Source of the DNA: an uncultured Alphaproteobacteria bacterium
Lineage (GTDB): Bacteria; Pseudomonadota; Alphaproteobacteria; Rs-D84
Direction: 5' to 3'
Length of the DNA: 64,000 nucleotides
Assembly (NCBI GenBank): GCA_944389555.1
Contig: CALXMU010000004.1
Span: forward strand, 98,795 to 162,794
Part shown: positions 51,296 to 60,154 of the stretch, in pieces
Position numbering within the stretch: the first letter of the stretch is position 1
How the letters are laid out: each line of letters begins with the position of its first letter
Notes under the pieces: model-generated
Databases searched by the model: none
Told to the model about the DNA's origin: nothing
What the model saw: the letters and a program-made list of their open reading frames with translations, nothing else
Program-made: the position numbers and the translations under genes

Positions 51296-52255
51296 TTAAA
51301 CTACTTCTGTAACTGCACGTAGCGCGCCATCACGAGACAGTTGTACTACGCGAATTTTCTTTTTCATTTCAGCAATTAAGTCACTGCGGTCATAAGCCGG
51401 TTGTGTGTGTAATATGCGGTCAGCAAAAGCTGCGTAAGCGGCTTCTGCGCTTTCTGCATGAATTGTTGTATAAAAGTGGTCGTGTCCTGTTCCAAGCATT
51501 TCCCATAATACAGACGCGTTATCTGTTGAAATCTCGCCGCCTATGATTACATCTGGCGTCATACGTACGACCAAGTCTAATAATCTTGCATAGTTAAATT
51601 CATTTGTTTGCTCTGTACGAGACAATATGAAGTGTACGTGATTAGGTTGTGGAACGCTGATTTCGCGGGCGTCTTCAACCGTTATTACGCGACTGTTTTT
51701 ATCAATCAAGGTCAACATATGGTTTAAGAAAGTGGTTTTACCTGTCGCCGTTGCACCGCTGATTAAAATAGGGCTTCCGTCATTTATGGCGGTCATCAGT
51801 CTGTCGTATGGGTCATCTGGTCGCGTTGATTCGCGAGGTTTGACTTTTAATAATTTTTCACCGCGACGTAAGTGATATTGATCAAATGAAGTTTCTGGGG
51901 CGCTAGTTCCGCGAATGTTTAATGCGACGCCTCCTGTAATGTCTCTTTCGTCATATTGGACATTCGGTCCCGCTATTGCGGTAAAACGATGATTCCCAGG
52001 CAGTGTTGCGTATACTACCGGCATGCCGTGAACCGGGTCAAAAGGTCTTTCATAAATATTTGCGACCGTATGTATCAGGTCAATAAGATATTGTTTTGAT
52101 AGTTCTTCGGCGTTATAGGCGACCCATGGAACGCGGGCACCGTGTAGGCGCATCCATACCTCACCCGCATGATTTATTGCAATTTCTTCTACAAACGACG
52201 GCTTGTAGAATTCTTCTAACGGTTTTAATAAAGATTCCAAAACTACATTCGACAT
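51296..52255 (-). CDS. VirB11-family secretion ATPase
   Basis: 319 residues. Hexameric ATPase of type IV secretion or conjugation. The N-terminal domain has VEEIAINHAGEVWMR; Walker A is ISGATATGKTTFLNH (about 160); the Asp box is VITVEDAREI; Walker B region is MTPDVIIGGEIS; His box is HFYTTIHAESAEAA. The VirB11 fingerprint RPDxxxxGExR is changed to TPDVIIGGEIS. No neighbouring vir/trb genes are visible, so the rest of the machine must be elsewhere, or this is an orphan motor. A TTGATT-17-TAAAAT promoter ends seven bases before ATG 52255; there is no ribosome site. Confidence 0.85.
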   Translation of the reverse strand: MSNVVLESLLKPLEEFYKPSFVEEIAINHAGEVWMRLHGARVPWVAYNAEELSKQYLIDLIHTVANIYERPFDPVHGMPVVYATLPGNHRFTAIAGPNVQYDERDITGGVALNIRGTSAPETSFDQYHLRRGEKLLKVKPRESTRPDDPYDRLMTAINDGSPILISGATATGKTTFLNHMLTLIDKNSRVITVEDAREISVPQPNHVHFILSRTEQTNEFNYARLLDLVVRMTPDVIIGGEISTDNASVLWEMLGTGHDHFYTTIHAESAEAAYAAFADRILHTQPAYDRSDLIAEMKKKIRVVQLSRDGALRAVTEVV

Positions 52256-52262
52256 CAATTTA

Positions 52263-52291
52263 ATTTTATCATAAATCCTGACTTGAATCAA
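52263..52291 (-). promoter_or_regulatory. Leaderless-type promoter of VirB11-like gene
   Basis: Minus strand TTGATT (52291-52286), 17 bases, TAAAAT (52268-52263), ATG 7 bases on. Confidence 0.65.
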
Positions 52292-52331
52292 AATGCTTTA
52301 TTTGATAAAATTAGAAAAAAGAGAGAAGAAT

Positions 52332-52895
52332 ATGAAAAGACCTTTACTGTTTATGTTGGTGTCTGCGTTTATATTGGGGGCTTGCGCCACCGATACCGAT
52401 GCACCGTATAATACGGAAGACTTCGCCCAGGGTGGGGCGGATGCACCGCTGTATAACGAACGCACAAGTACGTTTATGCAATCGGAAAACCAATATTCGA
52501 ACATAGATTCTTATAAACCTAAAACTGAGGCAGAAAAAGAAGCAAGTGATAATCGTTGGAATACATCGCGTATGGAAACGCGGTGGCAGGAATATCGTGG
52601 TACGATGGTTCGTGTCCAAATATTATTAGGAAATACAGATTTACGAGAAATGCGTTTGCGTTTGGTACAAAACGCCGATGGTATGGATATTGACGGAGAT
52701 GCGCGAACAATTTTATCAAAAGTTGCAGATTATGAAATGAAGCGCGTTTGCGGGCGTAATGCAGATAGCATTGTTATGGTATATGATAGACCTTCTTTTG
52801 ATGTAATGCGTCCTACGCCTTATTTTGATTATAGAGTAGAAGCTGAGGGTTCTACAATGCGTGAGTACGGTTTCAGATGTGTGTACAATAATTAA
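52332..52895 (+). CDS. Lipoprotein of unknown function
   Basis: 187 residues. Lipobox [10 protein letters not shown], then an acidic, disordered ~55 residues, then a folded domain from about 80 with [36 protein letters not shown] and a closing Cys in FRCVYN. The two Cys may pair. The ATG at 52332 is set by AGAGAGAAG. It ends 19 bases before the FKBP lipoprotein start, so the two probably share a transcript. Confidence 0.65.
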   Translation: MKRPLLFMLVSAFILGACATDTDAPYNTEDFAQGGADAPLYNERTSTFMQSENQYSNIDSYKPKTEAEKEASDNRWNTSRMETRWQEYRGTMVRVQILLGNTDLREMRLRLVQNADGMDIDGDARTILSKVADYEMKRVCGRNADSIVMVYDRPSFDVMRPTPYFDYRVEAEGSTMREYGFRCVYNN

Positions 52896-52914
52896 AAACA
52901 AAATGGGGGAAAGG

Positions 52915-53244
52915 ATGAAAAAATTTATGTCAGCGGTTGCAATTTGTGGTGCAATGTTTTTAACGGCTTGTGATAGTAATGCCGGTGCTCAAAATGGTGA
53001 TACGGTTGTAATTGATTTTGCTGGATATATGGACGGTGTTCAGTTTGAGGGGGGAACGGCGACTAATTTCCCGTTGGTTTTAGGCAGCGGTCAATTTATA
53101 CCAGGTTTCGAAGAACAGTTGATTGGTGTAGAGCAGGGTGAAACTCGTAACGTAAATATCACTTTCCCTGCAGACTATTATCCAGAATTGGCTGGAAAGG
53201 ACGTAGTGTTTACTGTTACCGTGAACGAAATAGTAAAACAATAA
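52915..53244 (+). CDS. FKBP-type peptidyl-prolyl isomerase, lipoprotein
   Basis: 109 residues. Lipobox FLTACDSN, then an FKBP core that keeps [37 protein letters not shown] and [19 protein letters not shown]. The active-site Phe/Trp positions are partly altered, as in trigger-factor-like FKBPs. It helps fold exported proteins. ATG 52915 follows GGGGGAAAGG; earlier in-frame starts at 52861 and 52903 have poorer ribosome sites and would hide the signal peptide. Confidence 0.9.
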   Translation: MKKFMSAVAICGAMFLTACDSNAGAQNGDTVVIDFAGYMDGVQFEGGTATNFPLVLGSGQFIPGFEEQLIGVEQGETRNVNITFPADYYPELAGKDVVFTVTVNEIVKQ

Positions 53245-53263
53245 AGAATAATCATAAAAGTTT

Positions 53264-53296
53264 AACAACCGGTAAAGAATACCGGTTGTTTTTTAT
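53264..53296. terminator. Bidirectional terminator
   Basis: AACAACCGGTA/TACCGGTTGTT around AAGA, then T6. It ends both the FKBP unit and the phage-type block. Confidence 0.85.
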
Positions 53297-53562
53297 TTTG
53301 TTTTTATAACGGCACTTTTAATAAGAGCAACGTCATCACGGATTGTATCTAATTTTATCTGTAATTTTCCGATACCAGTTTCTAAAATTGTGGTGCGGTT
53401 TTCTAAAGCGGTTATGCGGCTATCTGCTCGTGCTAAATCTTCCAGTGAAGAATCTTGTCTGGCGGCCCAATATATTACGCCGGCAATAAAAGCGATTAAA
53501 AACCAACTGTTGCGCAGAAAATCAACTAATCCGATGACGCTTTTAGATTCGCTTGTCATCAT
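53293..53562 (-). CDS. Phage-type membrane/coiled-coil protein
   Basis: 89 residues. One span (about 17-33, WFLIAFIAGVIYWAA) then a coiled coil (LARADSRITALENRTTILETGIGKLQIKL). Short proteins of this plan occur at the end of phage late operons and are often called holin- or spanin-like without proof. The ATG overlaps the stop of the upstream Bbp19-like gene (ATGA), so translation is coupled. GAGGG lies just before. It is the last gene of the virion block. Confidence 0.6.
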   Translation of the reverse strand: MMTSESKSVIGLVDFLRNSWFLIAFIAGVIYWAARQDSSLEDLARADSRITALENRTTILETGIGKLQIKLDTIRDDVALIKSAVIKTK

Positions 53563-53750
53563 TTCCCTCGTTCTATCATGGTTTCTATTTGATGAACCAG
53601 CGCCCGTTGTGCTTCTAATCCACGAAGTTGGGCGTCTGTGGCGTCTGGTCCCAGCACGCGTTCTATCGTCATTTTACGTAAATGGCGCAGAACCATCGCT
53701 CCGGCGGCTGTGGCAAATGTCCGAGCATAGTTTTGTTCAATGTCTTTCAT
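53559..53750 (-). CDS. Bbp19-like phage protein
   Basis: 63 residues. YARTFATAAGAMVLRHLRKMTIERVLGPDATDAQLRGLEAQRALV in phrases matches the small Bbp19-type protein found next to the portal gene in podoviruses of proteobacteria (pattern VLxHLxxxTxxR...GPxAxxxELxxLEGQR). Its function is not known; it may be a packaging or head-assembly helper. It starts 15 bases after the portal stop and overlaps the next gene by four bases. Confidence 0.75.
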   Translation of the reverse strand: MKDIEQNYARTFATAAGAMVLRHLRKMTIERVLGPDATDAQLRGLEAQRALVHQIETMIERGK

Positions 53751-53764
53751 TTTTTTCTCCTGCG

Positions 53765-54988
53765 TTAAATTAAAGTTTCTTCTATCGCCATTTTTGCGAT
53801 TGGAGCAATGTATTTTAATTCTGCGTCACTGTGTAACGATATTTTATCTATTACGCCGCGACGGGATAATATTTGCAGCCCACGTTCTACGAGTGGACGG
53901 ATAAATTCGTGCAGCAAGCGACCGTATGTTGCGCCAAGTATGCGCATCATATCAGCATTACGCGCCATAATTTCCGTTGCCGTCATTTCTTTTTCGCTTA
54001 ACAGCCCCAATCGGTCGGCCAGCAAAGCATGCCGGATACGTTCGCGTAAATCTTTCAGTATTATTTGAGATACATCAAAGTCTGCACCAGACGCCAACGG
54101 AGTTAAACCAGATGAACCGACTGCTTTGGGTATAATCGCACCTGGGGTAAGGTTTATGTTGGATAGGTTTATCACGCCGTCATCATCGGCTTGCCATATA
54201 CCGGACACAGCAATGGTTGCGTTTTTCAGAACAAGTTCAACAACTTTGTTTACAGTTTTTATATCCGGCAGGGCACGTAGTACCGGTCCGCGCCCATATA
54301 ACTCACCGCTTGCGACGGACCAACGGAATATGATGTAAGGGTTAGTTTCAAAATGTCCAGTGGAAACTATATTGTTTTCTATGTCGCCGCCTACATCTAA
54401 CCAAGCCGTAAATTCTGTTCCTATTAAACTTTGTACCAATTTAATTGGCGTTTCTGGGTCTTGTTTTATTAGGTCTCGCATATCGGCGGGTGGTGTCCAT
54501 GACGGGTATTTTTCTATTACTTCGCGAGCCGGCATAGTTGCGGTATGAAATACGGCACCGTTGAGAATTGCGATGTCTCGCATGGGTATCGCAGTAAATG
54601 AAAACGCAGACGCCGAACCAATAGGGTTTTCTGCCATAAACAAGCACGCTGTGCCTAATATGATAAGGTCCATATAGCATTGATGTATGGTTGTATAAAA
54701 GTTAGAGTCGTTTAGATTTGAACGTAAAGCCAGCGTTGCAATATCTGCATTAGGAGACTCCGCACTTTCAGGAATCAAAGAAATCCATAAAGATTCAGGT
54801 GGGGTCAATAAAGAATAAATTGATGCGGCAAGATTATCTACTGCATCTGCGGCGGTCGCGTCAAAAAGAGTTGCTGCATCGTCATCGGCTATTGGGCAAG
54901 TATATCGCAAAGCGCTGTCCCAACGATTCAACCACGGTGCGCGTAAATCAAGTGCACGACGGTACATTTGTTGTAAGTTATATTTCAT
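53765..54988 (-). CDS. Podovirus-type portal (head-to-tail connector)
   Basis: 407 residues. Starts KYNLQQMYRRALDLRAPWLNRW and contains DATAADAVDNLAASIYSLLTPPESLWISL, the Phage_head-tail connector pattern of T7-like portals. The usual length is ~500-550; this one is shorter, mostly at the C-terminus. The dodecameric portal is the vertex through which DNA enters and leaves the head. GGGAGC sets ATG 54988; it starts 17 bases after the terminase-nuclease stop, as expected for terminase-portal order. Confidence 0.88.
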   Translation of the reverse strand: MKYNLQQMYRRALDLRAPWLNRWDSALRYTCPIADDDAATLFDATAADAVDNLAASIYSLLTPPESLWISLIPESAESPNADIATLALRSNLNDSNFYTTIHQCYMDLIILGTACLFMAENPIGSASAFSFTAIPMRDIAILNGAVFHTATMPAREVIEKYPSWTPPADMRDLIKQDPETPIKLVQSLIGTEFTAWLDVGGDIENNIVSTGHFETNPYIIFRWSVASGELYGRGPVLRALPDIKTVNKVVELVLKNATIAVSGIWQADDDGVINLSNINLTPGAIIPKAVGSSGLTPLASGADFDVSQIILKDLRERIRHALLADRLGLLSEKEMTATEIMARNADMMRILGATYGRLLHEFIRPLVERGLQILSRRGVIDKISLHSDAELKYIAPIAKMAIEETLI

Positions 54989-55004
54989 ATAGAAGCTCCC
55001 TTTG

Positions 55005-55853
55005 TTATATTTTGAAATTTGTGTTTGCAGTAAAAGTTGAAGGACCGTGCCCAAGCGGACGAATTGGTATGGGCGTTGTACATATGGCACCGGCTGTGGC
55101 GTCAAGACCGTCATCATGTGTACTGCCGCCCATAGGTGTCCAACCTAACATTTCTGCAATCAGCGGCGTAGATTGAACGCGTCGGTGTGCATGCAGTCGA
55201 CCCGACGATAATATCGGTTCAATCGCGTCTAAAATTCTTGTTTCTTTATTTTTATTGTTAGTAACTTTTTGAATATTTACTGTGATGTTTCTTGCGCTGG
55301 CAACGCTACGCATGATTTCTGGCAGGGCGTTACCTATACCATTCGTTTCAATGTATATTCTTCGTAAACCGTGACTTATGATGAAATCAAGAATCATCTC
55401 GCACTGGTGCGCTAAAGGATGTAATTCTTCATCAGAAATGACAAGGTATAAAACGTCATGGATGAATATGTTTTTATTTTTATCGTCGCGATATATCAAT
55501 ACGCATACGCTGCCGTCAGATTTTTTTCTCCCCGTTGATGGGTCCCAATAAATAGAGGCTCCTGTTATTATGTGGTCTCCTATTTTTGCGTTGCGGGCAT
55601 CAAATTCTGAGTCATATAATTTTAGCGCGTCTGGGTCAAGACGCGCTCTATCAGGTGCGATGAATTCAAGCATCATTTGCGCCGAGAAGTATCTTGCACC
55701 GACCGCATCGCGTAATTCGTCAATACGTTCAAGCGGGAACAATTCTGGCCAAGCCGGAGTTCCTTCTGCGGAAATTATGGGTATTTTTAATTCACGGTAA
55801 CCGCGTAAAAAAGGCGTTGAAAAAGCAAAATTTTTATATACTATATTTGACAT
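55005..55853 (-). CDS. Terminase large subunit, C-terminal (nuclease) half
   Basis: 282 residues covering only the nuclease part of a T7-like large terminase. It begins after the ATPase coupling region, with FLRGYRELKIPII and GTPAWPELFPLERIDELRDAVG...FSAQMMLE, the stretch that joins motor to nuclease. RNase H-like acidic sites follow: IYWDPSTG, IYIETNGIGNALP and THDDGLDATAGA. An own AGGGG (inside dnaB) and ATG are present. The start codon shares two bases with the divergent dnaB start. The missing ATPase half is at 59180-59782. Confidence 0.85.
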   Translation of the reverse strand: MSNIVYKNFAFSTPFLRGYRELKIPIISAEGTPAWPELFPLERIDELRDAVGARYFSAQMMLEFIAPDRARLDPDALKLYDSEFDARNAKIGDHIITGASIYWDPSTGRKKSDGSVCVLIYRDDKNKNIFIHDVLYLVISDEELHPLAHQCEMILDFIISHGLRRIYIETNGIGNALPEIMRSVASARNITVNIQKVTNNKNKETRILDAIEPILSSGRLHAHRRVQSTPLIAEMLGWTPMGGSTHDDGLDATAGAICTTPIPIRPLGHGPSTFTANTNFKI

Positions 55854-57408
55854 GGACTTTACCCCTAAAACTTTACCAACTAACCTAGAAGCCGAACAGG
55901 CAGTCTTGGCCGCGGTATTGATGAATAACCGCGCGTTGGAAAGGGTGTCTGAGTTTCTGAAGGCGGAACATTTTTCACATCCTGCACATCAGGAAATTTA
56001 TAAATTGGCGGAACGGCAATTTGCCGCCGGAATCCCGTTTGATATAATTACTGCAAAGAATTACCTAGACCAGCAAGGTGTGCTGGAATCTGTTGGTGGC
56101 GTGGATTATTTGACACAGTTGGCGTCTGCGGGTGCGACTGTTGTAAATGTTGAGCAATATGGGCGCATAGTCTATGACAATGCCATGCGTCGAGAACTGA
56201 TAAACCTTGGTCAATCGATTACAGACGCGGCGTTTGTTGAAGATTTAGATAACCCTGTTTCATCGCAGATTGAAAATGCCGAGCAGAAGTTATTTGAAAT
56301 GGCTTCGTCGGGCGTTTCTGAACGAGAGGTCGCGTCAATTGGTACAGCGTTGCAGGACGCGTTAAAAGAGGCCGAAATTGCTTATAAGGCGGACGGTAAA
56401 TTATCTGGGCTTACAACTGGTTTGAATGTTTTAGATAAGTCTATCAGTGGTTTACATCATTCCGATTTAATTATTATCGCTGGTCGCCCGGCAATGGGTA
56501 AAACGACGTTGGCGATGAATATCGCTTTTAATGCGGCGAACGCGATAAAGTATGGGCGCGCTAATGAGCGATATAAAGGCGCCGTTGTATTTTTCAGTCT
56601 TGAAATGTCAAAGTCTCAATTGGCGGCACGTGTATTGTCTTCGCAATCAAAAATACCTGCTTCTGCCATGCGAGAAGGTTCTTTGACGGATGAAGATTTT
56701 TTGAAAATGTCTCAGTATGCAGATGCGATCAGTAAGGTACCTTTATTCATAGACGATACGCCTGGTATGTCTGTACCTATGATACGTACGCGTGCCAGAC
56801 GATTGGCTCGTATGCATGGTGGAATAGCGCTTATAGTGATTGACTATTTGCAGTTGATGACCTCACCTGGCGGTAAGAACAAAGATAATCGCGTTCAGGA
56901 AATTTCTGAAATAACTCGCGGTTTAAAAATGCTGGCTAAGGAATTAGACGTTCCTGTTATCGCTTTGTCACAGTTGTCTCGTAGCGTAGAATCACGCGAT
57001 GATAAGCGACCGCAATTATCGGACTTACGTGAATCTGGTTCTATTGAACAAGACGCTGACATCGTTATGTTCACATATCGTGAAGAATATTATTTAGATA
57101 ATCGTGATCCGTCACAGCGCATTTCTGGTAACGCAAATGAAAAGATAATTGAAAGTTATCAGCGGCGTTTGGAACGGGCGCGCGGTAAGGCCGACGTCAT
57201 CATAGGTAAAAACCGTCATGGTCGTCCAGAAACAGTTCGTATGGCTTTCTTCGGTGATTATAGCTTGTTTGATAATTTAGAAGAAACAGACGCTCGTGGT
57301 GATAATGACTTTGGAAATTCTGCACCTGCGGCACCAGTTCTAGACGGTGGTGACTTTGAACCTATGCCGGTTGATACAGATGCCATACCAGATGATATGC
57401 CGCTGTAA
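55852..57408 (+). CDS. dnaB: Replicative DNA helicase DnaB
   Basis: 518 residues. The N-terminal domain (LPTNLEAEQAVLAAVLMNNRAL) binds primase; the RecA-like domain has Walker A GRPAMGKTT (~212), FFSLEMSKSQLAARVL, Walker B ALIVIDYLQLM, and the arginine-finger region LSQLSRSVESR. An acidic ~40-residue tail is added. It looks like a chromosomal bacterial replicative helicase, but a phage origin cannot be excluded because its neighbours are not the usual rplI/alr. The start codon overlaps the divergent terminase-nuclease start; a TATACT lies nine bases upstream and no ribosome site is seen. Confidence 0.92.
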   Translation: MDFTPKTLPTNLEAEQAVLAAVLMNNRALERVSEFLKAEHFSHPAHQEIYKLAERQFAAGIPFDIITAKNYLDQQGVLESVGGVDYLTQLASAGATVVNVEQYGRIVYDNAMRRELINLGQSITDAAFVEDLDNPVSSQIENAEQKLFEMASSGVSEREVASIGTALQDALKEAEIAYKADGKLSGLTTGLNVLDKSISGLHHSDLIIIAGRPAMGKTTLAMNIAFNAANAIKYGRANERYKGAVVFFSLEMSKSQLAARVLSSQSKIPASAMREGSLTDEDFLKMSQYADAISKVPLFIDDTPGMSVPMIRTRARRLARMHGGIALIVIDYLQLMTSPGGKNKDNRVQEISEITRGLKMLAKELDVPVIALSQLSRSVESRDDKRPQLSDLRESGSIEQDADIVMFTYREEYYLDNRDPSQRISGNANEKIIESYQRRLERARGKADVIIGKNRHGRPETVRMAFFGDYSLFDNLEETDARGDNDFGNSAPAAPVLDGGDFEPMPVDTDAIPDDMPL

Positions 57409-57477
57409 TCATTTTGTGCTTGCTAAACTCTTAAAAATTGACTAAAATTTTGTCAAGAAAATTTAAGGAGATTTAAC

Positions 57478-58485
57478 ATGGCGCAAGAAGAAATAATTTT
57501 CCCAAATAATATCAGAAATATTCGTCTGGCCAATGGTATGAAGATGACGGAACTAGCGCGCCAGGCAAATTTATCGCTATCTGCTGTTTCTAAAATTGAA
57601 AAGGGCGTTCGCCGATTAAATCAAAAGCAGTTATTAAACATTTGTAATATACTTGGTTGTAAGTTATCTGATATATTCATTAAAGAAACAGACGAGGTTG
57701 CCGGTCAATGGCAAAATGAAATTAAACGTCGCCTGAACGATAATGAAGATAGCGGTCTAAAGATCTTCGGCAGCGGGTTACGTAAGATTCGTCAGTTGTC
57801 TGGTAAGACGATTGCGCAGGCGGCAAAGGACGCTGGTATGACTCTTTCCGTATATCATAAGATAGAGGTCGGTCAACGTGAAATATACCAGAATGAAATA
57901 GAACCGTTGGCAGAATCTTTTGCGTATACAGCCGAAACACTGTTAGATAAAATTGCGTCATTATATAAATCTGGTGAGCTAAACAAACAGATAAACAAAG
58001 TAAAAGAACGTGTAAAATCGGTTCTTGTACCTGGTAATCCATTATCTGGAATTGATATGCATGGCAGTTTATACGGTGCGAAGTTATATGACAGTGCACG
58101 TAAGAAACTTGTACCTGTATTTGGTATGCCGTCTGGTAAGTCTATTGCGTTTAAGAAATCCGACAAAACGATGATTGTTGCACCAATGCCATTAGAAGGT
58201 CATAAAAGCGTATATGCAGTTATGCCGAATTCAAAGCGTCTGGGTGGTTTTATACCGGAAAAATCTTATGTGTTCGCGGACGCAGAAACGCCAGCAACGG
58301 TTGGCGATATGGCCGTCTGCATAGATGCAGATTTCGACTCTATGGAATCAGAAGAAACTGCAACGGCGCAAATTGTAAGCGTTCGTCAAGACTCTAAGGG
58401 TAAAGTATACGGTCAGATTTCATCACCTGAAGAAAAGATTATCGGTAAAACAATGCATAAAGTTGTTATGATTGTAATGGAATAA
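57478..58485 (+). CDS. Tandem-HTH regulator with degenerate S24-like C-terminus
   Basis: 335 residues. Two XRE-type HTH units: first about 12-66 (NIRLANGMKMTELARQANLSLSAVSKIEKG), second about 98-150 (LRKIRQLSGKTIAQAAKDAG). A helical linker follows, then a C-terminal beta domain (about 190-335) that recalls S24/LexA folds (VPVFG, YAVMPNSKRLGGFIPEKSY, GDMAVCIDADFD) but lacks the Ser-Met of an active peptidase. AAGGAG precedes the ATG, 69 bases after dnaB. A candidate master regulator of the virion block on the other strand; that link is inferred from position only. Confidence 0.75.
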   Translation: MAQEEIIFPNNIRNIRLANGMKMTELARQANLSLSAVSKIEKGVRRLNQKQLLNICNILGCKLSDIFIKETDEVAGQWQNEIKRRLNDNEDSGLKIFGSGLRKIRQLSGKTIAQAAKDAGMTLSVYHKIEVGQREIYQNEIEPLAESFAYTAETLLDKIASLYKSGELNKQINKVKERVKSVLVPGNPLSGIDMHGSLYGAKLYDSARKKLVPVFGMPSGKSIAFKKSDKTMIVAPMPLEGHKSVYAVMPNSKRLGGFIPEKSYVFADAETPATVGDMAVCIDADFDSMESEETATAQIVSVRQDSKGKVYGQISSPEEKIIGKTMHKVVMIVME

Positions 58486-58508
58486 CCGTTCCAAGCAGGA
58501 GGGGGTAA

Positions 58509-59183
58509 ATGAAAGCAAAAGCCAGCGTAGTCGCACAAAAATTGTTAAATTTATATCGTCAAGAACACGTAATTTTTGGTGGCTGGGCTGCCGTCAATCA
58601 GGTGTTTGTAGACGAGGCGGATGCCGATGTTTTACGTGCGCTGCGTGACTTACCTACTGGTAAATTGTTGGTAAAGCATATTGATAATTTACGTAGTGGC
58701 AAAACTTCTATGGATTCAATAGAACGCGAATTATTGCCATATGGTGGTATGATGGCGGAAACTATTGCAACAGTTCCGTTGACGTCTGAAGAATGGGCGG
58801 AACTAGAAGCAGGTATAAAAGATTTCACAACCGATCAAGATGGGTTGGATAAGATTCAGCAGTTACGTGTTGTAAGAAAATTCGGCGATCAATGGTTGGT
58901 CGCAATTCGTGCTGCATTATCGCAACGTCCCGAATTATTAGAAAAATGGTCTGTGATAAATAAAACGTATCGCGCGTATTATTTATGGAAAGTTGCCAGC
59001 GACATGTTAAATCAACCGTTGTCTGAACGAGCCAGGGCTCAATTACAGGTAGATATGCCAGAATATGAAACGTATTTACCAATGTTTGGCGATGCGGGTA
59101 CTGCGTTATTAGAAAAGTTGCGCTCCTTTATTACAACGATGAAACCTGTGGACGATAGTGAAAACGACGGGTTGAATTATTAG
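58509..59183 (+). CDS. Hypothetical helical protein in dnaB operon
   Basis: 224 residues, not recognised. Mainly helical with no signal, membrane span or Cys. SLSERARAQLQVDMPEYETYLPMFGDAG is the most patterned region. A strong GCAGGAGGGGG precedes the ATG, 23 bases after the HTH gene. Its stop overlaps the stop of the terminase ATPase half by four bases, so this block fits exactly between the two terminase pieces. Cargo or host gene cannot be told. Confidence 0.6.
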   Translation: MKAKASVVAQKLLNLYRQEHVIFGGWAAVNQVFVDEADADVLRALRDLPTGKLLVKHIDNLRSGKTSMDSIERELLPYGGMMAETIATVPLTSEEWAELEAGIKDFTTDQDGLDKIQQLRVVRKFGDQWLVAIRAALSQRPELLEKWSVINKTYRAYYLWKVASDMLNQPLSERARAQLQVDMPEYETYLPMFGDAGTALLEKLRSFITTMKPVDDSENDGLNY

Positions 59184-59782
59184 TCTTCTTTTGTTCTGTA
59201 AATTGTGTCCAAAGTATGAGGCGTGCCAATATAAATCATCGCCCCTGTTGGAGAAAGAATAAAATCAAGCTCTCGTAATCGTTCACGTAACATCTCTCTT
59301 TTTTGTGCGGTATTACTTGTATTAGGTACTTCTACGTCATCGCATATTATTAAATCGGCACGTAGACCTGTTATATTACCATGGATGCCTTGGCATATTA
59401 CAGAAGGTTCGCGAATACCTATGGGTCGATTAACTGTTATGCGACCTTGTGCCCATTCTTTTTTTACGTTTGGGACTAAATCTTTGCACATAGGGTGATT
59501 TTCCAAAATATGTTTAACGTGCGATACCATACGAGAAGATAAACCGCTTTCTGCAGACAAGATTAAAATTCGTGTTTCCGGATGCAGAAGTAATACGCAC
59601 GCCGCAAAAATTCCGACAACAGTGGATTTCCCAGAATGTCTAAAAGCCATCAATAGACCTCGTCTAGGTGGCGTGGTCCAGATAGATACAAGAAAATCCA
59701 TTATTTGCCTGTGGTGCTGCGGCGTGGAAAAACCTAGTACGTTGTTCCACGTATCTAAGAATTTATAAAATTCATCGTTCAT
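59180..59782 (-). CDS. Terminase large subunit, N-terminal (ATPase) half
   Basis: 200 residues. The packaging motor domain alone: adenine-binding region STPQHHRQIMDFL, Walker A FRHSGKST (about 45-53), Walker B LIICDDVE (about 142-149), and coupling motif MIYIGTPHTLDTIY, after which it stops. The nuclease domain is missing here and is encoded 3.3 kb away (55005-55853). The open frame is intact, starting six bases after the upstream gene's stop. ATPase and nuclease as separate chains would have to assemble in trans for packaging. Confidence 0.85.
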   Translation of the reverse strand: MNDEFYKFLDTWNNVLGFSTPQHHRQIMDFLVSIWTTPPRRGLLMAFRHSGKSTVVGIFAACVLLLHPETRILILSAESGLSSRMVSHVKHILENHPMCKDLVPNVKKEWAQGRITVNRPIGIREPSVICQGIHGNITGLRADLIICDDVEVPNTSNTAQKREMLRERLRELDFILSPTGAMIYIGTPHTLDTIYRTKED

Positions 59783-59788
59783 CGTAGG

Positions 59789-60136
59789 TTAACTGACAAG
59801 GTCTTCAAATTTATCTAGCAAAGATTGCAGTAAATTAGGTTTGCTTACGCTGATCTTTTTTAGTTTCTCAACGTTTGAGGCGCGTTTTTCTTTATAGGGT
59901 GCTTCTGTTTCGGACTTTAAACGTTTTAACACGGCGCCTGAAGACATGCTATTTGAGGATGCACCAGAAGCACCATATTTTGCGCGTTGCGTCGCCAGTG
60001 TTTTTTTTACAAGATTTGTTTTTTCTTTTTCATCGGCTGCCATATCTGCCAAAATTTTTTGACGTTCGTTTTCCGCTTCTTTCTTAGAATCGCGATAGTT
60101 TAGTATTGACGTAACGTCTGATACAAGTTGTCCCAT
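59789..60136 (-). CDS. Small phage virion/internal protein
   Basis: 115 residues, helical and basic. RAKYGASGASSNSMSSGAVL (about 50-70) is a pattern common in small internal or tail-associated proteins of podoviruses. AAGGGG sets the ATG. It lies directly between tail tubular B and the terminase ATPase half. Function unknown; possibly an internal core or DNA-packaging helper. Confidence 0.6.
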   Translation of the reverse strand: MGQLVSDVTSILNYRDSKKEAENERQKILADMAADEKEKTNLVKKTLATQRAKYGASGASSNSMSSGAVLKRLKSETEAPYKEKRASNVEKLKKISVSKPNLLQSLLDKFEDLVS

Positions 60137-60154
60137 TTGTTTCCCCTTTAATTT

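Noticed and set aside
53293..53562. Calling the last phage-block gene a holin
   Set aside because: One span plus coiled coil is not specific enough; kept as a phage-type membrane protein.
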